Of a DNA stretch of 64,000 bases, positions 51,918 to 59,525 are shown piece by piece (the first letter of the stretch is position 1; every line of letters begins with the position of its first letter). The stretch is from positions 124,001 to 188,000 of the forward strand of contig CAYRNY010000003.1 of the NCBI GenBank assembly GCA_964425755.1, written 5' to 3'. Source of the stretch: CAYRNY01 sp964425755. Its GTDB lineage: Bacteria; Chloroflexota; Anaerolineae; Aggregatilineales; Aggregatilineaceae. A program made the translations under genes and the position numbers. A model generated the notes under the pieces. It was not told the origin of the DNA and did not search any database. It was given only the letters and a program-made list of their open reading frames with translations.

Positions 51918-53174
51918 GTGACCGCAGTTAGCAATTTACCGGCTGCGACAACCATCGACACGTTGTCGCAGCACGACCGCACCGAACGTGAGCGCGTCAT
52001 CGCAGCGCACCTGGGGGTGACGTTCCCCGCGTTGGCGATCACGGTTGTGCATGAGGGACGCGTTCGGCTCAACGCGGCGTGGGGTTGGATCGATCCGGAG
52101 ACGCGCCAGTACCCGGCGCAACCGGATACCCTGTTCGACCTTGCATCGCTGAGCAAACTGTTTACTGCCACCGCATTCTTGGGGCTGGCGAGCGAGGGGC
52201 TGATCGATGTGCGCGATACACTGGTGCGCGTAGTCCCGGAGTTCGGGGCGTCCGGCCCGCGCCCGCTGGACGGGGGGCAAGACCCGCACACCAAGGCACA
52301 TCTGCCCACGCCGGACGCCGTGCGCGGCCAGACCGCCGACCCCGATCGCGTGACGTTCTACCAGTTGCTGACGCACACAGCGGGGGTGGCCCCCTGGCGC
52401 GACGTGTATAACGCGGCAGGACCGGCCCCACCACCGCCCGATCGTCCTGACCCGGTGGGCCGCCCTACGCGCTGGGCGCGAGCGCTCGAAGCGCTGTGCA
52501 ACTATCCGTTTGTTGGGCAGCCGGGGGATGGCGTGGTGCGCTACAGCGACCTGGGGATCATGCTGTTGGGCGAGGCGGTCAGCCGGCTGCACGGCACGCC
52601 GGGACGCCTGGATATCGCGATCCGCGAGCGCGTGCTCGCGCCGCTGGGACTGGAAACGCTGGTGTATAACCCTGTGCAGCAAGGCCGTGCCCACACTATG
52701 ATTGCCCCTACAGAGGACGATCCGGAGTGGCGCGGGCGGCGGTGTTGGGGCGAAGTGCACGACGAGAACGCCTGTGGGGTCGGGGGCGTGGCGGGACATG
52801 CGGGCCTGTTCGGCACGGCGCGCGATGTCGCGGCGTTCGGGCAGGCGTGGCTGGAGCGCGATCCGCGTCTCGGGGTCAACGCCACCTTGATCGCCCCCGC
52901 CACCAGCGAACAAGAGCGAACGGACATGATGCGGCGCGGCCTGGGCTGGATGCTCAAAGCGCCGCACGATGCTTCCGCTGGAGACCGGTTTAGCCCCAAT
53001 TCGTACGGTCATACCGGATTTACGGGCACGTCGTTGTGGGTCGATCCGCAGCGGCGATTAGTGGTCGCGGTGTTAACGAACCGCGTGTATCCGGGGCGTG
53101 ACAAGCCGGGGATTCACGCGTTTCGGTGCGCGGTGCATGATGTCATAGCAAAGGTGATCGATTCAGAATGCTAG
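51918..53174 (+). CDS. Serine hydrolase, beta-lactamase fold (AmiE-like N-acetylmuramyl-L-alanine amidase candidate)
   Basis: A 418-residue class C beta-lactamase-like hydrolase without signal peptide. Ser77-x-x-Lys80 is in DLASLSKLF, the second motif is YSDLG (Tyr with Asp in place of Asn) and the third is GHTGFTGTS. In B. subtilis the related amiE (ybbE), beside nagZ, namZ and murQ, cleaves MurNAc from its peptide; the same company here suggests the same job. Esterase activity is the alternative. GTG 51918 follows AAAGGA by 7 nt. Confidence 0.82.
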   Translation: MTAVSNLPAATTIDTLSQHDRTERERVIAAHLGVTFPALAITVVHEGRVRLNAAWGWIDPETRQYPAQPDTLFDLASLSKLFTATAFLGLASEGLIDVRDTLVRVVPEFGASGPRPLDGGQDPHTKAHLPTPDAVRGQTADPDRVTFYQLLTHTAGVAPWRDVYNAAGPAPPPPDRPDPVGRPTRWARALEALCNYPFVGQPGDGVVRYSDLGIMLLGEAVSRLHGTPGRLDIAIRERVLAPLGLETLVYNPVQQGRAHTMIAPTEDDPEWRGRRCWGEVHDENACGVGGVAGHAGLFGTARDVAAFGQAWLERDPRLGVNATLIAPATSEQERTDMMRRGLGWMLKAPHDASAGDRFSPNSYGHTGFTGTSLWVDPQRRLVVAVLTNRVYPGRDKPGIHAFRCAVHDVIAKVIDSEC

Positions 53175-54355
53175 TTATCGGTTTAATTTCCGGCACGTCG
53201 GCTGATGGGATTGACGCGGCAATATGCGAGCTTTCCGGCGCGCCGCCGCAGCTCAAGGCGCGAATCGCACACGCGATCACGTATGCGTATCCGGAAGGTT
53301 TCCAGCAGCGAATCTGGGCGGCAGGCCAGCCTGAAAGCAGCAGCGTCGACCAATTGTGCCAGCTAAACGCCGACCAGGGCGAGCAGTTCGCGCAAGCGGC
53401 ACTAGCCGTGATCGAGAGCGCGGGGCTTATCCCGGCGGATATCGACCTGATCGGCTCGCACGGGCAGACGGTGTGGCACATGATCCAACCTGACGGACGC
53501 GCCACATCGACATTGCAGATCGGTGAGGCCGCCGTGATCGCGGAGCGCACCGGGATAACGACGGTCAGCAATTTCCGTCCGCGCGATATCGCCGCCGGGG
53601 GGCAGGGCGCGCCGCTGACCAGCTATGCCGATTGGGTGCTGCTGCGCCACCCGGAACACTGGCGCGCAGTGCAGAATCTCGGTGGGATCGCTAACGTTAC
53701 GTTTTTGCCACCGTTGAGCGATACAACCAGCGATCCGCTGGCGCTGGATACCGGTCCCAGCAACGCCCTGATCGACTCCGCAATGACGCTGATCACGGGG
53801 GGCACGCAGACCTATGACCGCGACGGTCAGCTCGCGGCTGCGGGGACGGTTGACAAGGCATGGCTTGACGAACTGCTCCAGCACCCGTATTACGCGCGCA
53901 AGCCCCCCAAGACCACCGGGCGCGAGTTGTTCGGGGCGGCGATGGCGGCGGACCTGTTGGTTGATGGCCGTGCGCGCGGATTGGGCGATGCCGATATTGT
54001 CGCCACGTTGACCGCGCTTACGGCGGCGAGCATCGCGGATGCTTACGCCCGCTTCGCTCCCGCCCCGGTTGGCGAGGCGATTCTCGGCGGCGGGGGAACC
54101 CGTAACCCAACGTTGGTGGCGCTGCTGCGTGACTATCTTGCCCCGGTGCCGGTGCGCACTCACGAGGATATCGGCATGGACAGCGACAACAAAGAGGCGT
54201 TGGTATTTGCGTTGCTGGCTCACGAGACGTGGTACGCGCGCCCTGGCATGCACCCGGCGATCACCGGCGCGGATCACGGCGTGGTAATGGGACAGATCAC
54301 GCCCGGCGCGAATTATGCCGCGTTGCTGCGCCGGACGTGGTGCGGCGAGGGATAA
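53168..54355 (+). CDS. anmK: Anhydro-N-acetylmuramic acid kinase
   Basis: A 395-residue AnmK. VIGLISGTSADGIDAAI at the N-terminus, LIGSHGQTVWH, QGAPLTSYADWVLL, NLGGIANVTFLP, LDTGPSNALID and GGGGTRNPTLV are all family blocks. It cleaves the 1,6-anhydro ring and phosphorylates to MurNAc-6-P. Its presence implies that anhydro-sugars from lytic transglycosylases are also used. It overlaps the preceding gene by 7 nt. Confidence 0.96.
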   Translation: MLVIGLISGTSADGIDAAICELSGAPPQLKARIAHAITYAYPEGFQQRIWAAGQPESSSVDQLCQLNADQGEQFAQAALAVIESAGLIPADIDLIGSHGQTVWHMIQPDGRATSTLQIGEAAVIAERTGITTVSNFRPRDIAAGGQGAPLTSYADWVLLRHPEHWRAVQNLGGIANVTFLPPLSDTTSDPLALDTGPSNALIDSAMTLITGGTQTYDRDGQLAAAGTVDKAWLDELLQHPYYARKPPKTTGRELFGAAMAADLLVDGRARGLGDADIVATLTALTAASIADAYARFAPAPVGEAILGGGGTRNPTLVALLRDYLAPVPVRTHEDIGMDSDNKEALVFALLAHETWYARPGMHPAITGADHGVVMGQITPGANYAALLRRTWCGEG

Positions 54356-54359
54356 CGCG

Positions 54360-55274
54360 GTGCCCGAATCGCGCTACGTGATGGGGATCGACGGCGGCGG
54401 CAGCACGGTGCGCGTCGTGATCGCATCGCCCGATCTGCGCGTGCAGGGCGAAGCGCATGGCCCGGCGGCGAATCCCGGTGTTGTGGGCGACGACGCCGCG
54501 ACCGGGGCGATTCGTTCGGCCATGCGTGCAGCGCTTACGGCGGCGGAGATCGCGCCGGAGCAGGTGGCTGCAGTGGCGCTAGGCGTTGCAGGCGCAGCCG
54601 CGCATCATTCGGCGGCGTGGTTGCAGGCGGTAGTCGCGGGTGTGCTGCCGGGAGCGCGGGTCGTGCCGAGTGCCGATTTTGAGATCGCGCTGGTTGGGGC
54701 ATTAGGCGAACGGCGAGGCGTGATTCTGCTGGCCGGGACGGGCAGCCTGGCTTACGGCGTTGACGCAACGGGCGCGACGGCCTTGGTTGGCGGGTGGGGC
54801 TATCTGCTGGATGACGCGGGCAGCGGGTACTGGCTGGGCCAGCAGGCGCTGCGCGCCGTGGCACGGGCAGGCGACAGGCGCGGCCCGCAGACGGCACTTG
54901 TCGACGCCGTGCTGGATCGGCTGGCGCTTGGCGATCCGCTAGACCTTGTACCCTGGTTGTATCACACGCAGGCTGCACGCACGCGTGATGTTGCCGCGCT
55001 CGCGCCGCTGGTGCTGGACGTTGCCGACAGCGGTGACGCGGTCGCACTGGCGATTGTGGCGCAGGCACGCGACGAACTCGTGCTCGCCGCGCAGACGGTG
55101 ATCCGCCGCTTAGCGTTGCAGGGCGCGGGAATCGCCTTCGCCGGGGGCTTGCTGACCTCGCCAAACCGTCTGAGCAGGGCCGTTTGCGACGCGCTGGGGT
55201 TGGACGCGATCCCGCAGCCGCGCCACACGCCGGTGATGGGGGCTGCGTTGCTGGCGCGGCTGGCCCTGGAATGA
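54360..55274 (+). CDS. BadF/BadG-family amino-sugar kinase (GlcNAc kinase, possibly MurNAc/GlcNAc kinase)
   Basis: A 304-residue ASKHA-fold kinase: YVMGIDGGGSTVRVVIA (phosphate 1), ANPGV, LAGTGSLAYGVD and GGWGYLLDDAGSGYWLG. The family includes mammalian-type GlcNAc kinase and Clostridium MurK, which phosphorylates both MurNAc and GlcNAc. Since NamZ releases ordinary MurNAc and no other MurNAc kinase is present, a MurK-like dual role would complete the route (inference). GTG 54360 follows GAGGG; 4 nt after anmK. Confidence 0.88.
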   Translation: MPESRYVMGIDGGGSTVRVVIASPDLRVQGEAHGPAANPGVVGDDAATGAIRSAMRAALTAAEIAPEQVAAVALGVAGAAAHHSAAWLQAVVAGVLPGARVVPSADFEIALVGALGERRGVILLAGTGSLAYGVDATGATALVGGWGYLLDDAGSGYWLGQQALRAVARAGDRRGPQTALVDAVLDRLALGDPLDLVPWLYHTQAARTRDVAALAPLVLDVADSGDAVALAIVAQARDELVLAAQTVIRRLALQGAGIAFAGGLLTSPNRLSRAVCDALGLDAIPQPRHTPVMGAALLARLALE

Positions 55275-55320
55275 CCGCCCGTTTGGGTATGTGTGATCGA
55301 AATGCGAAAGAGACGTAAAC

Positions 55321-56217
55321 ATGCTGACTGAAGAACCGAATTCTCGCAGTGCCAACATTGACCAGTTGTCCACGCTGGATATGCTGCGCGTGATCAACGC
55401 GGAAGATGCCACGGTAGCCGATGCTGTAGCGCGCGCCCTGCCTGCAATTGGCGATGCGGTAGATATGATCGCGGCGCGGCTGCGCGACGGGGGGCGAATG
55501 TTTTATGTCGGCGCGGGCACGAGCGGGCGTCTGGGCGTGCTGGATGCGGTGGAGTGTGTGCCGACGTTCAGTGTGTCGCCGGAACTGGTACAGGCTGTGC
55601 TGGCCGGGGGCGACGCGGCATTAACGCAAGCCGTCGAGGGGGCGGAAGATGATGATGCGGCGGGATATGCTGCCCTGTGCGAGCGCGACGTGTCGGCCTG
55701 TGATGTCGTGGTGGGGATCGCGGCCAGCGGACGCACGCCGTTTGTGATCGGCGCGTTGAAGGCGGCTATCGCGGCAGGGGCGGCGACGATCGCGGTGACG
55801 TGCAACCGGCCTGCACCGCTGCTCGATCTGGCCCAGATCGGGATCGCGGCGATCGTAGGGCCGGAGGTGATCGCCGGGTCGACACGTTTGAAGGCCGGCA
55901 CGGCTCAGAAAATGATCTTGAACATGCTCAGCACCGGCAGCATGGTCCGGCTCGGTAAGGTCTATGGCAACCTGATGGTCGACGTGATGGTGACCAACCA
56001 AAAGCTCGCCGAGCGCGCGCGGGGATTGGTGATGCGGATCGCCGGGGTGGACGCAGCCCGCGCCGAGGATTTGCTGGCCCAGACGGAGCAGCAAGTCAAA
56101 CCGGCGATCGTGATGGCGCTGCGCGGCGTGCCGGCGGATGAGGCGCGCGCGCTGCTGCGTGAGGCACAGGGCATGTTGCGCACCGTGATCGATGCGCACG
56201 GCGATCGGGCCGGATAG
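55321..56217 (+). CDS. murQ: N-acetylmuramic acid 6-phosphate etherase
   Basis: A 298-residue SIS-domain lyase that removes D-lactate from MurNAc-6-P to give GlcNAc-6-P. Family blocks: LTEEPNSRSANIDQLSTLDML, MFYVGAGTSGRLGVLDAVEC, VVGIAASGRTPFVIGAL, VGPEVIAGSTRLKAGTAQK and LNMLSTGSMVRLGKVYGNLM. Last gene of the long rightward operon, it converges with the beta-lactamase-like gene 11 nt away with no obvious terminator between. Confidence 0.97.
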   Translation: MLTEEPNSRSANIDQLSTLDMLRVINAEDATVADAVARALPAIGDAVDMIAARLRDGGRMFYVGAGTSGRLGVLDAVECVPTFSVSPELVQAVLAGGDAALTQAVEGAEDDDAAGYAALCERDVSACDVVVGIAASGRTPFVIGALKAAIAAGAATIAVTCNRPAPLLDLAQIGIAAIVGPEVIAGSTRLKAGTAQKMILNMLSTGSMVRLGKVYGNLMVDVMVTNQKLAERARGLVMRIAGVDAARAEDLLAQTEQQVKPAIVMALRGVPADEARALLREAQGMLRTVIDAHGDRAG

Positions 56218-56228
56218 GTCGTCGGGGG

Positions 56229-57134
56229 TTATTGCACGCCAGCCCAGCGCCAGATGGACGCGCCGATTTGCGCCAGCAGTGCATCACCCGCACGCTGAAC
56301 TTCCGGGGGCAGCGGCAGCGATGTATACCGGGACTGCACGATCGCGCTGATCGCCAGCGTGCGGCCTGGGAAGTACGCGATCCCGCAATCGCCGCGCATG
56401 TTTCCAAGCGTCCCGGTTTTGTGCGCGAAATCGATCGCTTCAGGCCAGGTTAACGGCAGGCGCTGGTTATACGTCTGCCGTTTTAAGATCGTGCGCATCA
56501 GAGCAGTGGATTCCGAGGTTGCCGCTTTGCCGCGCTCGATCGAAGCCAGCAGCATGTTGAGTGCTGCCGGTGTGGCGGTATTGGTCGGTGCGTCCGGGCC
56601 GATTGTGGCGTCCCGCCGTGTGAGGCCGTCGCGTTGGACAGCACGCGCGATCTCGGCGTCGGTGAGCGCGAGTTCACTGCTGGGGAAGACGGCCCACAGC
56701 AACTCGCGCGTGGTGTGCCGGATGTGGATGTCGCTGATGCCGAGATCGGACAGGGTCGCTTCAACGTCTGCCGGGCCGCCGATCAAGTCCAGCACGATAT
56801 CAGTCGCGGTGTTGTCGGAGTAAATGATCATCAACGTGAGCAGGTCGCGCAGTGTGGGCTGCAGGCCGTCATCCAGGTAAGACAGCACGCCGCTGCCGAT
56901 CAACTTGTGGCGCGTTTCGAGCGTGTACCGTGTGTCAAGTTTCAGCGCGCCGGACTCAACGCGACGCAGCGCGGCGACCAGCAGCGGCACCTTAAACATG
57001 CTGGCGAGCTGGAAGTGGCGGTCGGCGTTTACCGCCGCAATCGTCTGAGCGGCCCTGAGATCGTTCACGGCGACACCGATGATGTGATCCGGGTTGTTGC
57101 TGGCCAGTGCGCTGAGATCGTCTTGCAGTGACAC
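56229..57134 (-). CDS. Class A beta-lactamase-like serine hydrolase lacking the omega-loop Glu
   Basis: A 301-residue protein with Ser45-M-F-Lys48 (QLASMFKVP), Ser106-Asp-Asn108 (IYSDNTATD) and Lys239-Thr-Gly (AHKTGTLGN). The omega-loop ExxxN that deacylates penicilloyl-enzyme is not present (RRDATIGPD precedes TATP), and there is no signal peptide. A true beta-lactamase is therefore unlikely; a cytosolic peptidase or amidase acting on muropeptides fits its neighbours. GTG 57134 follows GGAGGA, which overlaps the stop of the gene upstream. Confidence 0.8.
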   Translation of the reverse strand: MSLQDDLSALASNNPDHIIGVAVNDLRAAQTIAAVNADRHFQLASMFKVPLLVAALRRVESGALKLDTRYTLETRHKLIGSGVLSYLDDGLQPTLRDLLTLMIIYSDNTATDIVLDLIGGPADVEATLSDLGISDIHIRHTTRELLWAVFPSSELALTDAEIARAVQRDGLTRRDATIGPDAPTNTATPAALNMLLASIERGKAATSESTALMRTILKRQTYNQRLPLTWPEAIDFAHKTGTLGNMRGDCGIAYFPGRTLAISAIVQSRYTSLPLPPEVQRAGDALLAQIGASIWRWAGVQ

Positions 57135-57136
57135 GC

Positions 57137-58381
57137 CTATTCCTCCAGGCGCAGCAGATCGTCCCACGTTTCGCGGCGGCGGATCACACGCCAGGTCGCC
57201 CCCTGTCCGGGCTGCGCATCGACCAGCACTTCTGCCGGGCGCGGACGTGCGTTGTAGTTGGACGCCATCACCATGCCATAAGCGCCCGCCACCAGCAGCG
57301 CGAGCCGGTCGCCCGGTTCCAGTGGAGGTAGCAGCGCGTGCGCGTGGAGAATGTCCGCCGACTCGCACACCGGCCCGGCGACGACAGTGGGTCGGTGGGT
57401 GGTGAACGGTGCGCGAACCGGCACGACCGGGTGTTCCGCGCCGTACAACGCCGGGCGCAGCATGTCGGTCATGCTGCCGTCGGTGATCGCGAAATGGTGG
57501 TCGCCTTGCTGCTTGGTATAGAGCACGGTCATCAGCAACACCCCCGCGTCCGCCATGATCGACCGCCCCGGCTCAATTTTCACCTGCCAGCCGTCCACCA
57601 GCGGAGCGAGCGCGTCCGCGAATGCCTGCGGGGGCGGGTAATCGTCTGTCTCGTTGTAGCGTACCGGAAAGCCGCCGCCGATATTCAACGTGCGCACGCC
57701 GGCATGAGGTCGTGCGAGGTCCTGCGCGTGCTGCACGGCGCTGACCGTCTCTGTCGCGCGGCCCAACTGGCTGCCGATGTGGACGTGGATTCCGGCGATT
57801 CGGACGTGCGGGAACCGGTCCTGCTGCGCCAGGAGCGCGGCGATCGTGCTCGCGGCCATGCCGAATTTCGCGCCGGTGTGCCCGGTGGCGATGTGGCGAT
57901 GCGTATGCGCCTGGATGCCGGGGTTCAGCCGCAGCGCGACGGTCGGGATGTGGGCACGTTCAGCCGCCAGCGTGTTGAGCAGTTCGAGTTCGGCCCGGCT
58001 TTCGACGTTAAACCAGCCGATGCGTTCGTCGAGCGCGTAGGTCAATTCATCGCGCGTTTTACCGACACCGGCAAACACGATCTGCGACGGCTCGACGCCT
58101 GCCCGCAAGGCGCGGTGAATCTCCCCGGCGCTCACGGCGTCCATGCCGAGGCCCGCCGCGTGCAGCAGCCGGATCAACGCGAGATTGGCGTTTGCTTTGA
58201 GGCTGTAATGGATCGCTGCGCCAAGCGGCGCAAAGGCCGCCTGCAACCGTGCGATGTTGTGTCGTATGCGCGCTGCGCTGTAAACGTAGACCGGCGTCCC
58301 GACTGTTTCTGCGATGGCGTCCAGCGCGATGCCGTCACAGGCGAGTGCGCCATTATGATAGGCGAATGACTCATTCAGCAA
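57137..58381 (-). CDS. lysA: Diaminopimelate decarboxylase-family PLP enzyme
   Basis: A 414-residue fold-III PLP decarboxylase. PLP lysine in IHYSLKANAN, GMDAVSAGEI, the His region GIHVHIGSQL, NIGGGFPVRY, EPGRSIMADAG and, from the partner subunit, GPVCESADIL. LysA makes L-lysine from meso-DAP. Between two murein-peptide genes it may serve catabolism of salvaged DAP rather than biosynthesis. Because some Chloroflexota have ornithine in murein, a different diamino acid is possible. It overlaps the epimerase gene by 11 nt. Confidence 0.88.
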   Translation of the reverse strand: MLNESFAYHNGALACDGIALDAIAETVGTPVYVYSAARIRHNIARLQAAFAPLGAAIHYSLKANANLALIRLLHAAGLGMDAVSAGEIHRALRAGVEPSQIVFAGVGKTRDELTYALDERIGWFNVESRAELELLNTLAAERAHIPTVALRLNPGIQAHTHRHIATGHTGAKFGMAASTIAALLAQQDRFPHVRIAGIHVHIGSQLGRATETVSAVQHAQDLARPHAGVRTLNIGGGFPVRYNETDDYPPPQAFADALAPLVDGWQVKIEPGRSIMADAGVLLMTVLYTKQQGDHHFAITDGSMTDMLRPALYGAEHPVVPVRAPFTTHRPTVVAGPVCESADILHAHALLPPLEPGDRLALLVAGAYGMVMASNYNARPRPAEVLVDAQPGQGATWRVIRRRETWDDLLRLEE

Positions 58382-59414
58382 CGGCGCTTACTCCGAGGCC
58401 CGGTGCGTCCGGCAGATTCAGGCGACCGTTGGTATTGGTGACACCGCGATACGGATCGTTAGCGATCAGCAGGTTGCCATCCAGGTCGGCATAATCGACC
58501 AGCGGCGCGAGATGGGCCGCGGCAGTCACGGCGACCGCGCTCTCGACCATGCAGCCCAGCAGAATTTTGAGGCCGAGTCCGCGCGCCAGCGCGATCATTT
58601 GCTGCGCGGGAGCCAGCCCGCCACACTTGGCGAGCTTGATGTTGATGCCGTCCACCAGCCCGGCCAGCGCCGGGATATGGTCCACACCTTGCACGGATTC
58701 GTCGGCGATCAGCGGGGGGCGTTCGCCGGAGAGCTTCTCGCGCAGCGTGCGCCAGCCGTCCCAGTCATCACGCGCGACCGGTTGCTCGATAAAGAGCAAG
58801 TCCATTTGCGCCAGCTTGGGGATGATCGTGAGCGCGCTCTCTGCGTCCCAGCCGCCGTTGGCGTCCACGCAGAGCGTGCTGTCGATGGTGTCGCGCGCGA
58901 TCTCAACCATGTGCAGATCCTTGCGCCAGTCGCCGCTGCCGAGCTTGAGTTTGACCACGCCGAACCTTCCTGCGTGTCGCAGCCGTTCGCGGTAATCGTC
59001 TTCGTCGTCCACCATGCCGACCGTGTACGAACTGATCGGGATGCGGGCAGGGTTCAGCCCCCACAAGCGATAGAGCGGGTAACCGAGGCGCTGCCCCCAC
59101 AGGTCGTGCAACGCCATATCGACCGCGGCGCGGGCAGCACTGGACTGCAGCGGCGGCAGGCTGTCGAGTGCGTCGCGCAGGTACAGCGGATCGACGGTAA
59201 GCGTGCCGCGCAGCGTTTCGAGCTCACGCGTCACGCGTTCCGGCGTTTCGCCATAGTACGGCACGACTGCCGCCTCACCAATCCCGGTGAATGTCGCGTC
59301 ACTGAGACGCACCAAGATATTTTCGCGGGTGGTGGTCGTCCCGTAGGATATGGTGAACGGGTTTTCGAGTTGCAGCGAGAGCTGCTGAGTTTCGACTTGT
59401 AATGATGTGCTCAT
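58371..59414 (-). CDS. L-Ala-D/L-Glu (dipeptide) epimerase, enolase superfamily
   Basis: A 347-residue MLE-subgroup enzyme. KxK is in VVKLKLG, with metal ligands Asp (VDANGG), Glu (FIEQP) and Asp (IADES), and the opposite Lys in NIKLAKCGG. YADLDGNLL has the DxD-type signature of dipeptide epimerases. It converts L-Ala-D-Glu from murein into L-Ala-L-Glu for ordinary peptidases, the step after YkfC-like cleavage. First gene of a leftward three-gene operon whose promoter overlaps the operator at 59455. Confidence 0.9.
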   Translation of the reverse strand: MSTSLQVETQQLSLQLENPFTISYGTTTTRENILVRLSDATFTGIGEAAVVPYYGETPERVTRELETLRGTLTVDPLYLRDALDSLPPLQSSAARAAVDMALHDLWGQRLGYPLYRLWGLNPARIPISSYTVGMVDDEDDYRERLRHAGRFGVVKLKLGSGDWRKDLHMVEIARDTIDSTLCVDANGGWDAESALTIIPKLAQMDLLFIEQPVARDDWDGWRTLREKLSGERPPLIADESVQGVDHIPALAGLVDGINIKLAKCGGLAPAQQMIALARGLGLKILLGCMVESAVAVTAAAHLAPLVDYADLDGNLLIANDPYRGVTNTNGRLNLPDAPGLGVSAVAE

Positions 59415-59419
59415 AAAAA

Positions 59420-59448
59420 TTGACGTGTTACCTCGCGCGTGCTATATA
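59420..59448 (+). promoter_or_regulatory. Promoter of the nagZ operon
   Basis: -35 TTGACG (59420-59425), 17-nt spacer, -10 TATATA (59443-59448). Predicted start about 59456, inside the operator. It rules out a translation start at 59439. Confidence 0.7.
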
Positions 59449-59454
59449 CATGGC

Positions 59455-59470
59455 GGTGGATTATACCACC
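59455..59470. promoter_or_regulatory. Second operator of the salvage regulon, with a leftward TATAAT inside
   Basis: GGTGGATTATACCACC. It matches TGTGGATTAGACCACT, the complement of the left 41933 site, at 13 of 16 positions. On the leftward strand positions 59460-59465 read TATAAT, a candidate -10 for the epimerase operon, so one bound dimer could block both directions. Confidence 0.65.
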
Positions 59471-59525
59471 AGTATCCAGCCTATCAGAAATAAATCATCC
59501 CCGCCAGGAAAGGAATTTTTTGACC

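Noticed and set aside
51936..53012. Leftward 358-residue reading frame inside the AmiE-like gene
   Set aside because: Opposite a clear serine hydrolase; Arg/Gln/His-rich with no domain features.
56229..57134. Acquired antibiotic-resistance beta-lactamase
   Set aside because: No export signal, no omega-loop Glu, no mobile-element context, and operon membership with murein-peptide genes.
57338..58369. Rightward 343-residue reading frame opposite lysA
   Set aside because: Shadow of a well-recognised PLP decarboxylase gene on the other strand.
59439..59525. Upstream extension of nagZ beginning at 59439
   Set aside because: It would start before the predicted transcription start and include the operator; the GH3 homology begins at MLSLEEKIGQ.
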